A stretch of 64,000 nucleotides of DNA, taken from contig NC_092672.1 of the NCBI RefSeq assembly GCF_964355755.1, positions 28,206,501 to 28,270,500 of the forward strand, in the 5' to 3' direction. Each line of letters opens with the position of its first letter. The first letter of the stretch is position 1. Shown here one piece after another: positions 38,690-52,400 of the stretch. Source of the DNA: Antedon mediterranea (taxonomy: Eukaryota > Echinodermata > Crinoidea > Comatulida > Antedonidae). The position numbers were made by a program, and so were the translations under genes. The notes beneath the pieces were generated by a model, which was not told the origin of the DNA, made no database searches, and saw only the letters and a list, made by a program, of their open reading frames with translations.

Positions 38690-39000
38690 ATTTAGTTGTC
38701 TTTATTTCTTTCTCTCCGCCCCCACCGGGGCCCCCACTTACTGAATTTACTGATATGCCGCTCCTACCATCTCTAGATAGCATTGCGTGGGTGGGAGGGG
38801 CTTTCCGCCCTTAGTAACCCAAAAATGTTTGCACTTCTTGCTTGAAGGCGTTGATTGATATTGCACTCTTTTCGGAAGTTACAGTTTTCGATAACTCGTT
38901 TACTGAATTTAAATTTTCGAACATTTACCCTCATGTTTTCTCGTAGTTTGATTAGGTGTCCTCTTGATTTTTTTGTTATCAGATATTTTTAACATATCTG
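38690..39000 (-). mobile_element. LINE 3'-end fragment
   Basis: On the minus strand the translation gives RGHLIKLREN and VRKFKFSKRVIENCN. After an indel comes SINAFKQEVQTFL, the usual C-terminal tail of CR1/L2-like reverse transcriptases. The upstream RT domain is missing, so this is a heavily 5'-truncated copy, ending in GGGGGCGGAGAGAAAGAAAT. Confidence 0.6.
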
Positions 39001-40223
39001 GAAAAGGTAATTTGTACTGTGATCATTGTTTACTTTAGGCACCGTATACCAAACGGCCCACTAACAATAATAAGTTCGATTATACAAAATAATATAATGC
39101 ATGTTTATGAATTGTGAGAATATTTCATTCGTTGAAAGATTGGCTGCTCATCATTCAACGAATACAGAACATTCATTAATTTGTTTATAACACACCTACT
39201 GACTGTTTTCAAATAAACTTTTATTCAGTTAATGCATCTTGAATCGGGTGAATAATTGTATAAAGGCAGGCAAGCTACTTGTCTGTAGACGCGTCATCCA
39301 AAGGCGGTTGGGCGCAGAGTAGACACATTCTAGAGGTTAGTTTTCGAACGCGGATCATCTTTCAACAACCTTTTTTACACTGAAGCAGTGAAACCCTATT
39401 TTATGATGTGTACCTATACAATTTGATTTGCTGAATAAAGTATGTAGGCCTATCGCTGGCTTTGAATTGAACAGTGGCAAAACATTTAAACGCAATTGAC
39501 ACAATCAAAGATAGTTACGGGTAGTAGAATTCGTGGTATCATTTCAATAGAGGGCGACATTCATAAAATAAGATTGCATTTTTCGGTGTTTGCGTATTTT
39601 CATATGTTGAGAGTAGTAGGCTACATACATACAGTAATGTTATTAGAATGCCATTGAATTTAGAATCTTGTAAATACACATTTTATATTAAACTTGACTA
39701 CCTATAAATATATATATACAGGTCACACAATGGAAATATAATAACTATATTTTATTGCACATTCCCTATTTCAACTAGAAAAACTAGAGTTGTAAAAATT
39801 ATATTATTTCTCTCATTTTGGCATAAATGTACCGGTAAATTGATCACTTTGGCTTTCCAACATACATAGAGGGCGCTTACACATTTTGAGTATTCTTCAT
39901 AGTGTCGCAATACTCTGCAATTCAACTCCACCCTGTAACAAATCTTTGGTAGTGGACAAATCTTTAGTATGGACATAAGGTCGAACCCACGACCATAAGG
40001 CTGACGGAGTACCGACCTACAACTCCAAATTTCTAATGAATTTTTTTGTTCGTCTACTATATAGAATGTTTACTGACTTTCCATATTATAATTATATAAG
40101 TTAAATCTTTAAAAGATAATCAAAAACGATTCAGTAATACATTTACAGCATTTAGGCACTTACGGCATTAATGGCGTCACTTAATGATTTCACTATTCAT
40201 CATCGAATTATAATTCTATTTAA

Positions 40224-40229
40224 TTTATT
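40224..40229 (-). terminator. Candidate poly(A) signal of DCX-EMAP
   Basis: AATAAA on the minus strand, about 215 bases beyond the stop codon. It is the first canonical hexamer found at a usual distance. Confidence 0.5.
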
Positions 40230-40442
40230 TCAGGTACAAACATATTAATAATTTGAATTGTTTAAATGCTCTTCGGCCGGAGGATTCGGATTCTAAATAC
40301 CCGATTGCACCGCCAAAAATCTGTTGTGATACCTTCTGCAATGACCAACTCAATTTCCGAACGCTTTCACGCTCTACAAATTCATTGCTCTTTTTGATCA
40401 GACCGTCTCTTGGATTCATTTAAATGAAATTCACTAATTTGT

Positions 40443-43400
40443 TCAAATACTATCATAATGAGCCCGTCCCTTCTTGTCGACCAATCGCCATTGCAGTAGT
40501 ACAGCATCAACTCCTCCTGATGAAATGACTACTTGGTCGTTGAATAGAAATTTGGTTCCTGTCACATGAGAGCTATGGTGTTTAGATTCGTGAGATTCAG
40601 CCTAGAAAGAAAAAAATACAGTGCTTTGTGTAAACGTAAACGTTTGTTAAAAATCAGTTGCGACGAGGTGGCCTAAGATTTTCAGCTGCGGTTAATTTGT
40701 CTCTCCACACAATTTTTTGGTGAAGGAGTACAAAATTCCTGTCGAGTAATCTCATATACAGTACTGTTGCGAGGTGTGGTACCCTTATCGCATATGTCAA
40801 ATTCAAATGATTGAGCAAACCCAGAGACCCAAACCCGGTTGATCTTACATCAACGTCGTCAGGAACAATCATATGAGGGGAGACTAGACACTCTTGATAT
40901 CCCATCCACAATCGCTATTAGAGATTGTTATACTGTTCTATTTGTTTGCAATGTTTTACTTTATCATCAAAGATCTATTATTTATAATTTACTCATAGTT
41001 AATAATCGTCATGATACTCTCACTTTCAAGCATCTTCGCTCCAGTAATGATATGTCAAAATTTTGCATCCCGACCAGATTCACTAGAACTTGGAATTCCA
41101 TACCCAATGAGATTCGCGATATTTTTGTTAATGGTTCATTTATTAATTTTAAATTATCTCTAAAGCTATATTTTAAATGTCAGAGAGAAACTTTTTAACT
41201 TTTGAAATGAAATGATATGTCTATGTTATTTTAGTATATAATCTTGTTATTTGTAATTTTTGTGTTGGAGAGACACACCTTACCGGTGACAGCGTTTTGT
41301 TTAATGCTTTTGTCTCTCCTCGGCTTCGTGTCTTGTATTTCATATATATATATATATATTTCTATGTTTTTTTGTGGTTTTTTTTGTTGTAATTATTATT
41401 TTATGTTTATTGCCGAAATGAATAAAATAAAAAAATAAAATAAATGTGTCGCACTGCCCGCGTTGCCTTGTTATGAAAGCTCGCTTTTTGGACGCAACTC
41501 AGCGACGTAGGCTAAGTTGTCCAATCACAAGCGACAGTTCGGATGATTCATCGCTTCGGGATTGGTTAAAGTAATTGTTTGCGGCGCGCTTACGCTCTTC
41601 TACGTTGCGTCCAAGCAAAACCAAGCTTAGTGGTTCCGTTTTAAAAACCACCGCGCGAAGTTGCATGACTGAGTTACCTGCCTAAAATTAATAGGCACAC
41701 AGATACTGTGCTGATGTAATATGTGTACACATCCGTTAATATAAACGGCGTCCCATAATATACACAACTTTTCATTTAAATTTTATATTTACCTTAAATG
41801 ATGTACAAGGATATCGGAATAGTGAGAGGAATCCATAATTATCGCCTGCTACTAATATCTGATGATTGTTTGAACGTCCGACAGTATTGATGTCCGTTCC
41901 TCGATCTCTTGATGGCCATATACCTGAAATATGACGTCATAAATCTACGTTAAACCAAGGTAGGCCATACTCGTTCATGCGAGCTTGTTGAGGAGCGAGC
42001 TTGTTTTTAGGCATATTCTAGGGCTAATTTGGAGTGGAGTTGTGGCTTGGTGGTTATGATGCTTGGCTACCACTCCAAGGGTCCTGGGTTCAAGTCCCGT
42101 CACATGTCAGGATTTTTTCTAAGGACAAAATTACAACTCCACTCCCAAAGACTTGTAATAAGACTTTGTTTATGTAGAGCATCTTGTGTATATGTTTGTC
42201 TTGTGAACCTCTGAGGGTCCCTAATGATCAGCAATAGCTGGATGGATCACCCTCATTAAATGTGGTTTAAAAAAAAATCTCTTGAATGGAGACCGCGATC
42301 TTCTTAGACCTATTTTGCTGAAAATGTATTAACTGTAGGCCTACACCAACACCACATTGTGTTATATGTATCATGTTTATTTATCATAAAAACTCACAAA
42401 CTTACCCATTACGTTATATCCCAGAATGCAGTTGTTTGTTTCCCATTTAATTCCACGGATCTTTTGTTTGTTTCCCTCTTGTTTCATTTCTTGAAGATCC
42501 CCTAAAAGCACATTAATATTAAAACCCCTATTATCGAAATCATGGATCTACAGTAAACATATAGGTTATGGACGATGTTGTTAAAAACGACTGGACCAAA
42601 TCCAAAGCCTGGCGGAGAGTCTAACGTTCAAATCATTACAGGGGCAATGAAGCGTATAATAAACATTGTCTAATTTACATTATGCTGCTACTTACAGTAC
42701 AACAAGTCGTAGTTTCCAGAAACACTTCGTAGAAACATGTTGTCAACCGACCAATCAATGTGAGTCAAGAAATTACCATGACCCTAAAAAAAGATTTATA
42801 TAAACCATGTCTTACTTATGCGATGATTTATTTATTAAATTCTTATTTTATGTTTCCAGCTTTCTATTTTTGTAATGTAAAGAACAAATATTATGTATCA
42901 TGCTTACGTCACTTGTAAACGTACGTACCTGCAATGCAATGACCTTCCGGTAAACCTGTCCGTCGTCCATGACAGCAAATATGTAAATCTTATGATCATG
43001 TGACCCCATAACAAGCATCGAGCCGTCTATAGTTTTGAAAATAGTAAAGAATTCCAATTGTGTTATTATTTTTGTTAATGAAAATCCGATGTACGTATTT
43101 TTTTTAGTTTGCAAACCCTAGGCTCCGCAAAATGTCTTGTTTTGGTATAAAGATAATACCCAGTGGTCGTTTGCTATGCGGTAGTTGTATTGAAACATAT
43201 TACCTGGTGAAAATCGGATAGCATCTAATTTATCGGATCCAATTTGCACAGAAGTTACATGCATCCCGTTAGCAGCGTGTAAAATGACAAATCTTCCAAC
43301 AGTCGTTCCAACAGCAATAATGGCGCCAGTTGGATCAAAGCAGCACGATAAACATGGCTTCTCAACATTCACCTTCCAAACCAGCTTATTATTTTCTGCA

Positions 43401-46400
43401 GACCATAACATTACGAAGCAATCGTATCCAGCCGTTACGAAGAATGAATCCGTTGGATGAGTTTCCAGTGCCCATAACTCTTCACTATGCCCCTGCAGAA
43501 TGTAGTTAAATTTCGTTCGCAAAGAGCCTATCATGATGCTGTTCTTTGTTGTTCCCAAAACCACGACGCCATCTGCACCACCCATGTTGACTGGTGCAAT
43601 AGCCCGTATTCCCCCTGCGCTTTCTGGAAACTAAATATAGAAAAGAAAGAATTACTTTTTAGTCGCGTGCAACGCGACTCTATAGCTCACTATAGTCGGT
43701 CGGTTGGTCGGTCGGTAAAACACTAACTCAAATTGAGCACATGACTGCAGCCTCGATATGGCCTTGATAAATTATAGTAGTATTACAAGTATTACGTTTC
43801 AGCCACTGGAGCCGTGACACACGTAAGATACTTTTTAAAGAATTCGTCGAAAGGAATTACCACCTACCAGTCTTTCAACTTTGACTGAAGCGTAGTCTCT
43901 CATCGAGTCCCATGCTAATAGACGCCTGTCCAAACCTCCTCCAGACAATAGTGTGCCATCTTCCAACATACACAGCGAATATACACTGCGCTCATGCGCA
44001 TGTTGGATTTTATGACGTATACAGAAAACTTCTGTTTCAGAATCTGAAAGGACATAATTCATTGAGCTTAGTATCTTCACAGAAACAAGCAAATGATTGG
44101 TAGCATAATCCTACAGTAAAACTAGAGAACGTTCATGTCTCTTGATGAAAAGAGAGTAGGCCTAAGAAGACGTGACCATATAGATTGTAAGCAAGTGGAT
44201 TCGGCTTCGTATGAACACAGTTCCATTTGACATAATTTTAATCAGGAGTCCATATTGTTGACAACCTGTCTTGTCGTTCTAATCAACCAGAGGCAACATC
44301 TAGTACTGAAGTAATTTCTTCTTTACAGAAAGTAATTACCTTTTCCCCAGATTGTAATAGTTCCGGTCGCATCGCCAACGATAACCTCTCCCACTTGTGA
44401 AAATGCAAGACACGTTATGTACTTCGGATTGTCTCCCTTAAAAAGACATTTTAGAGTTATAAGAAGTCACCATTCCATAATATGGTCTACATGTCTATTC
44501 CTGAGACGCCTAGCCTAGCCTGGGCTGAAGCCCATCAGGTTGTAAAGTTAACATTTAAACTTGTTAAAGAAATTTGTATGAGTTTTTTTGGTATGATAAT
44601 TGTGCCATTGCGTGTGTAACAGAAGATGTTTTAGAAAGACAAGAATAGTTCTCCATCTTTTAAAATAACGAAGTCTAGTCCACGGTGCTCAGTTTTTTTT
44701 TACGAGGAGCAGATTGCACTATCATAGGCCTAGGTTAGTTTGTCAACACTATTGACAGTCATCTAAAAGTCTGTTCATATCTACGTATTGACAGCTGCAG
44801 AATCGGGTGTTTTCACCGAAATCATGTAATGCGAAATCAACCATACTTTGAACCACATACCTCAAATATTCCACTTCGTCTGTCTCTCACAATGCGGTTA
44901 TTATCTAGAGTCCAGAAATATAAATGCTGTTTTCCAGCACTTACTATCAAAGAGTCGATCTGCGGATGGAAATCGGCAACTACAACCATGTCATTTTGAG
45001 ATTGCTGAAATACAAATATTAGTAAAAGACGTGTAACGTTTGTCATTGTGTACGAAGAAAATATAATCAGTAATTACCAGGACTTTCTTTTATTAATATA
45101 GTAATAGTAGAAATATTTAAGAATTTATATTTTGCTTTTAACCTAATTTTAAGAAGGTGCAAAGTACACTGCAATATAAAAGGATAAAACGCATTGATTG
45201 ATGGGTTGATCGGACAGGTCAACCAGCCAATCAGATCAATCAATCAATTGAATACATTTTATTATTTATCTAGAAGTTTTATAAGAGTGCGCCACGTCAA
45301 ACGTAAACCTAGGTCTACCTGTATTTCATGCGTTGGATCAATTAGTAATTCATACTCCTGAAGGAAAATTGTTTAAACAAAAAACTTAGAATCAGTGAGT
45401 CCAGAACTAGAATCGGCAAGTCCAGTACTGGAATCGGTAAGTCCAATACTGGAATCGGTAAGTGCAGTACTGGAATCGGTAATTCCAGTACTAGAATCAG
45501 TAAATCCAGTACTGGAATCGGTAAGTGCAGAACTGGAATCGGTAAGTCCAGTACTGGAATCGGTAAGTCCAGTACTGTAATCAGTAAGTCCAGTACTGAA
45601 ATCGGTAAGTTCATTAGTAGAATCGGTAAGTCTAGTACTGGAATTAACAAGTCCAGTACTGTAATTGGCAAGTCCTGTGTCGGAATCGGCAAGTCCAGTG
45701 CTCGAACCGGCAAGTCCAGTACTGGAATCGGTAAGTCCAGTACTGGAATCGGCAAGTTCAGTACTGGAATCAGTAAGTCCAGTACTGGAATCGGTATGTC
45801 CCGTACTGGAATCGGTAAGTCCAGTACTGGAATCAGTAAGTCCAGTACTAGAATTGATAAGTCTAGTACTGGAATCGGCAAATCCAGTGCTAGGATCAGT
45901 AAATCCAGTGCTAGAATCGGTAAGTCCAGTGCTGGAATCGGTAAGTCCAGTACTGGAATCGGTAAGTCCAGTACTGGAATCGGTAAGTCCAGTACTGGAA
46001 TCGGCAAGTTCAGTACTGGAATCAGTAAGTCCAGTACTGGAATCAGTAAGTCCAGTACTGGAATCGGTAAGTCCAGTACTGGAATCGGTAAGTCCAGTAC
46101 TGGAATTGATAAGTCCAGTACTGGAATCGGCAAATCCAGTGCTAGGATCAGTAAATCCAGTGCTAGAATCGGTAAGTCCAGTGCTGGAATCGGTAAGTCC
46201 AGTGCTATAATCGGTAAATCCAGTGCTGGAATCGGTAAGTTCAATGCTATTTTGGGTAAATTCAATTGGAATCAGTAAGTATTGTATCTTTTGATTTTTC
46301 TATTCGTTCTAATTTGTTACCTCATTCTGCGCCAGCAGTAAATCCTCGTTCCAGTCCCAAACACTTAGGATGTGATTCTTGCTGTTGTCTACTATCAAAA

Positions 46401-49400
46401 GCCATTTACCTTCATTCTGAAAACGGATATTTACGCGTAGAATTAAGTTATGGTAGTTGCCTGTATTATCTATCTTAAATACAGAAAAATAGAGAGCACC
46501 ATACGTGCTCTTTCTTAACAATGTTATGTAGCCTAGAAGTTAAAATATGTTCATGCTCAGTTCGGCCATTAATGCTTATCTCTTATGGTAAAAGTCTTCC
46601 ATAACGCATAACAACGCTGCAACTACGTCACGAAATCGAGAGGAGCGCTTTACACGTATTACTAATTGGTTGGTTTTGTCCACGTGACTTAGGCCTACCT
46701 CATTTGAGAAGCTGAGAGCAGATATTCCGACTTGGAAGCAATCAAGACCGATGATTGCGTGCGTACACAATGAACTAACTTGCCAGACTCGTACATGTGC
46801 CTGATGACAAATATAAACAATCCATTAATTAATGTAAAAAAGCTCTTTATTTTCGTAGCCCAGAAATAGGAATTTAGTTTAGTTTAATTAGATTAAATTG
46901 AACAAGCAGTTTTATAACCAATCATCATTATTTGCTTTTTAACCAAAGTTTGCCCTGTGAATATAGGTGACTTTTGTGGTCAAACATATCTAATCATTTT
47001 TGCAAGTTTGGTTCAAATAAGATAAATAGTGAAAAGAAGCAGAATTGTTAGAAATAAACAGCAAGAAAAAAAGTTAATTAATCCATTTTGTCTAAAAAGA
47101 ATTTTGTTTGACGAAACATGTATTACTGGGGGTTTGCCAACCTGGTTCAGTTTTATCTGTTACTTTAGCCATATTTGTACACAACAATAGCCAGAAACAG
47201 AAAAAACACAACGAATATAGCAAAAGAAATAAGATCGAAAAGGTATTTTTCCTAAAAATACTTACTGAATGAGAAATAACTACATCTGGTGGCTGTTGAA
47301 ATGAATATAGAATGAAATTAAATACACCTACGAAACAATTAACACATGACTACCTCAATGTACAAACTTTGGAACAATTTGTTGGCAAAAAAAAAACATG
47401 AAAATGGAAAAAAAATTAAGAGAAAACAATAGGTGTATTTTGCACATGCTAGTAATAAGCAAGAAATGTGTTGTTTTAAAATTTACTCAAAAAGATTCCA
47501 TAGTTTTAGGCAAGAAATAAAAAACATTATTCAGAAAAGATAGCTTTATTTTATGAAATGCATATAAACAAGCTCGCAAACAAGGAGATTATTTCATCTA
47601 TGTAGACAATCAGCAAAAAATGTATTGTTTAATACCCAACTATCCTTCACTATTACCCAACCTTTTTAACTCTTGCCTATTACAAAAAGTATGAAAACCT
47701 ATCTGTGTCACTTATCGACATAACGTTTCGAAATTTCTAAATTAAACGTGGAAATTCGGATTCGTGTTTCGAATAGTAATCTCCCAGATTAATTCGATAT
47801 ATTTTCCGAATAGGAATTAGAGAAAAGGTGCAGTAGTGCAGCGATCTGATAGTGAAAATAAAATAGAAACATTCTCTTTGGTGTAAAAAAAAGGTAAATA
47901 TTTACAGTAGAGTCTGGAAGATATCCTTCTTTCTGACCTGTTGCTATGTATGTACCGGATGGATGGAGTGCCATGCTAAAATGAACCAAAAATAACATCG
48001 AAAGATTTTATTGTAAATTCTTTGAAAATAAATGAAATTGTTCAGCAAGGGCCGCACTGCAGATTTTAAGTAACTGCACACGTTCGTTCAAAATAGGACA
48101 GAAAATGGTTAAATGAGAATCTTTTGATTTGAACATACACAAATGCCGACTGAAACTAAATGACGTCATATTTTATTATTTGCGCATGTGCCAAGTCGAC
48201 TGACACTTAAACTATCAAATATGAGCACGTCGAGTTTAGTTGCTTTTTACGTATGACGTCATAACACTGCGGAAGTTGATTAAATTAAGAATGTCGATAA
48301 GTAGACAGTAGAAGTTCCAATGCCTTTTTATTCTCTCATAGAAATTAAATCTCTCATCTTTACAACTCACCACTGAATGTCTTCGTTATGGCCGACATAG
48401 TGACGTTGTGTATGTGCCTTTCTGTCATACAGAACTACAACTGCACCGACGTAATACGCGAGTTCTGATGACGATAACACAAATAAATTATTACCGCAAT
48501 CAAATCCCCTGTAACCATATCTAAGACCAAGTTAAAGAAATATAAACAAGCAATAAATTTGCATGATTTGTTCGTCACACCTGTATGTAAGTGATTGCAC
48601 CCACCTGATATTGTTTATGTTTTAACTATACTACTACACAACTAGCTTACTAAACTAAAGCAATTTATAAAATAGAAAGAGTAGGTAAAAGAAAAGTTGA
48701 AAGAAACATTAACACAGTAACCTAAACGCTAATATGTATACATAATAGTAATACTTTGAAAGGATACACCCAGTCGAGTTTTAACTTTTTCTTTGGTGCT
48801 GCGCTGGGATTTGCATGGCCTGTCATGACGTCATCAGTAGGATAAAACTCTCTCATTTGACCGTGGATTGACAAGCGTGCTGGGCTGTAGTAAGTTTTTG
48901 GTGCCAGATGTTTAAATCTTTTAGCATATTTTTCTTGAAAGTAACCGAAGTCACTCGGAAGATCACTGTCAGACTGCACATGTTCAGGTGATGGCACGTT
49001 CAATAACTGTGTCACACGTGAAGGCTTCGCTTCTTTTTTCTCGCGTGGAGTATGATTATTGTCGTCTGTTTCTTCCATGGGAACCTCATCAGGTTGTGTT
49101 TGGAATTCTTTTGGAAGAACTGGAAACTCCGCTTGACTGGTTGAGATCTTGAAAGTGGATCTCCGTAGCATCTGACGATGGGGATGGCGTGACCGCGTAG
49201 AAACGTCTTCGGTCGATCTAGTAAAAGCATGTTTTGGTTTGATTGGAGGTAGGGTATCTTCTGATGAAGAGTCACGTGGCGATTCCTCATAGCTTCTTCT
49301 TTGCCGTTGGTAAGCTGTTGAAAATAATTACCGTATAAAGTTAAACTTGACGATAAGGCGGGCTTCCAATGTCTTGTCTTCTCAATATAAATGATGTATC

Positions 49401-52400
49401 TTGTTTGAATAAAGTGGAATGTTAGCAAGTGAGCTATGACGACATTTTAATTTGTTTTTTTTGTAATACTTTGTTTTATTAAGGTTGAAATGTTTTGTTA
49501 TTTTGAAAGACTAAATAAAAATGGATGGAATCAGTAACTGGTCAGTTTGGTTTGAAGAAATAGAAGGCATTTTATTACTTAAATTGTATTATTTTTCGAT
49601 AAACCAAATGGAATAGTACGTCTGTATCTTCAAAGAAAATAATACGGTGTTACATTTTGAGAACTTTTTACAGCGTGAAGATCTTCTAAAATTATCCTCA
49701 CCTTCGTAAGTTTCCTCTGGATCACTACGTTTAAGTTTCTTGGCAGGCCTTTTCCTTTGGAGACTCTGGTGAGATTGGTTGTACTTGGGTCCCTGGTGAG
49801 GCGGTGGCATGCCGTTGTCGTGCCCATTAGTATATCCATTATCTCTGTCTGTATCGGATTCCTCAAGACTTGAATCGCTTGGAATCTGCACCCTTCGAAG
49901 TGGTTCTAATCCACAGGCAATAAACACATCATGGTCTTGAAACTCATGGAAAAGCTGAGAGAAACTATGAACCTAGGATGCATAATTAATAGATGTTATT
50001 TAAGCATGGAACTAAAAGAAAAATATATAATGAAGTCAATAAAGCATGTGACTTTAGAAAAAGCAGACGGTTAATACAAAAAAATAGCAAAGATGAATTC
50101 TTTCTGTTCCTATTTATTTTGAGCGTAACCTACATTTACGCATGCTCACATTGTAATATGATAATGCGTAATGATATATAATGACATAACTTTTGGTCAC
50201 GCGGATACTATTACGGCGCTGATTGGTTTAAGTTCTTAAGGTCTTAGGCCTTACCGCGATCAATTAAATATTAGGTAACAATGAATATGATGTCGATAAT
50301 ACTAATAATACACAATTTTGACGGTAAAAAACAATAAATAAGTTTACTTTCACTTACCTTCTCTTCTGTTTTCCACGTGTATAGCTGTTTAACTGGTGGA
50401 TTGTGTAGCATCACGGCCTGGGACATGTCCCTCAGTACGTGTTCAAAACTTTGAGAAGTCCTTGGGTTCAGAAGTATCTTAGCCCTGCTGTCACGATTCG
50501 TATTGCTAACTACAATGATAGCCCTAGGCTTGGCCCAGCTTCTTTGTTGCATATCTGTTGTGGGTCCGTTGGAGTAATATTGACTTGCCGCGGCCGCTTC
50601 TTGTTGTTGTTTATCGTGGTCTCTTTTAAATAACAGTTTGTCGGTTTTCCGTAATGGTCCTGCACTTGGTTTACGGTTATTCCAGTGTTTTTCCGAGTTT
50701 TTAACTCTTCCATACGATATGCGGGAAATAAATTGTCCACTGGCGCAGACATATCCTCGCCCATCGTCTAATTCGCCGATATCGTGGATTGGATCACCGT
50801 TTAACGTATACACGTGTCGTACCCCGTATGGTAAAGAGATTTTGTCTCCCAGATACATCAGAAGCGTCTCCCATGTTGAGTAGTTTTTATAATTTACCGG
50901 AATCGTCAGTCCTTTGAAATGTTTATCACCATTCCGATAAAACGTCACCAGCCTCGTTTTGAACTTACTCTTATTATGAACTGCATGGTTTGGCCCGTAT
51001 GCGAACATACTTTCATCGTCGACTATGTCGTCGTCGTCTTCGTCTACAGATACTTCAGGTGAAAATCGATCAAAACCTTCGTCACTGTCGTCAAATATAT
51101 TCGTTCTCTGCATTCGGTACGACTTCTCGGGAACCACATCATCGAACTGTTCGTCGGTCATACAATCCTGAAATAGCAACAGTATTCGTCTAGTAATTAA
51201 AATCAGAGACGAAATATCAAAATTATTGAGAGCAATTTCCATCATTCCATTCCTTTACCGAAATGTTATACCAAAGAAACAAAGAAACCCACTACTCTTC
51301 CGAAAGATGCATTGAGGTTTTAAGTGGACACGAATGTGAGGAAAATCATTAGACCTTATTATTACCATAATGTAATCGAATTCCGAGTCATATGGCCGAG
51401 CGATTAAGGCAGGGGCGCCGTTTATCGTACCTAAAGAGCCAACAACAACATCGGCAAGGGTTCGAGGCCGACTCGCTCCTAGTTCTGGTGGTGGAACAAG
51501 TCTTCTCGGATAAGGACTATAAACCGTAGGTCCAGTGTACACAGTTATAACCTGTGTGTACTTTAAAGAACCCAGTTCATTATTCGAAAAAAGAGTAGGG
51601 GGTTACCCCGGTGAACTGGTTCACACAATAGCCTCTGTATCAGGGAGATTACCACCTATCTGATAGGACAGTGATTAATTCACTATTGGTAATCCTTGGC
51701 CACATTGCCTAAAAACATAAAATAAATAAATAAAATAAAATAACCAAATTACATACAAATTATTACATTATGAATGTTCTTATATAGTACCGCATAGCAT
51801 CAATAGTAGTATTATTTATCACGGGCCGATTTTTTATTTTTAATAATTATGTATGTAGGTAGGCCTAGGGCCTAGTGCACTTTATTCAAATACGGTACTG
51901 AATGCATGATTAACCAATATAATAATAAGACAGATATGTATTATTATTTAAATTGATTTATTATTATTCACTTATTTCTTATAAATTTATAATATCTTTG
52001 GGTTAGGGTATCCACAGCACCCACACCTACCCCCAACATCATAAATTTGTTTTTACCATAATGTAATCGGGATTCGATCAACATTGCACACAATTTATTC
52101 AATTTTAAATGTTCATAACTAAAGTATTATTTATAGGTCTACATAGCCCCATTCCTACCAACCTTATGTGTGTGAAAGTTCTAGATCTAGTTCTAGACTC
52201 CGTTGTACCATAAAATACAAATAACATCCACCTATAGACACTTGTTGATGTACCGTAATTAATTTCAATTCAAGCAATTACAATAACATTTGCGTTTATT
52301 GGTATTGATTTTACACGTCACAAGAGCCGCCGTAATTACAATATGAAAATTGGCTCAAATTACATAACTTAATTGTGATGGTTATATTAGATAATAAATT

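Noticed and set aside
40654-40911. An 85-residue minus-strand frame as an extra DCX-EMAP exon
   Set aside because: WD40 exons on both sides join in phase without it, and the opposite strand reads into a LINE C-terminal tail.
45342-46265. A 307-residue repetitive protein (LPIPVLD repeats) and 160-181-residue plus-strand partners
   Set aside because: The 21-bp repeat unit is open in several frames on both strands, and the array lies inside a DCX-EMAP intron with an in-frame stop just after the donor.
51366-51551. A coding exon of DCX-EMAP between exon 1 and the first DCX exon
   Set aside because: It is phase-compatible and splice-flanked, but it is the antisense of a tRNA-SINE. Exon 1 joins 51167 directly in the same phase, so the simpler model omits it.
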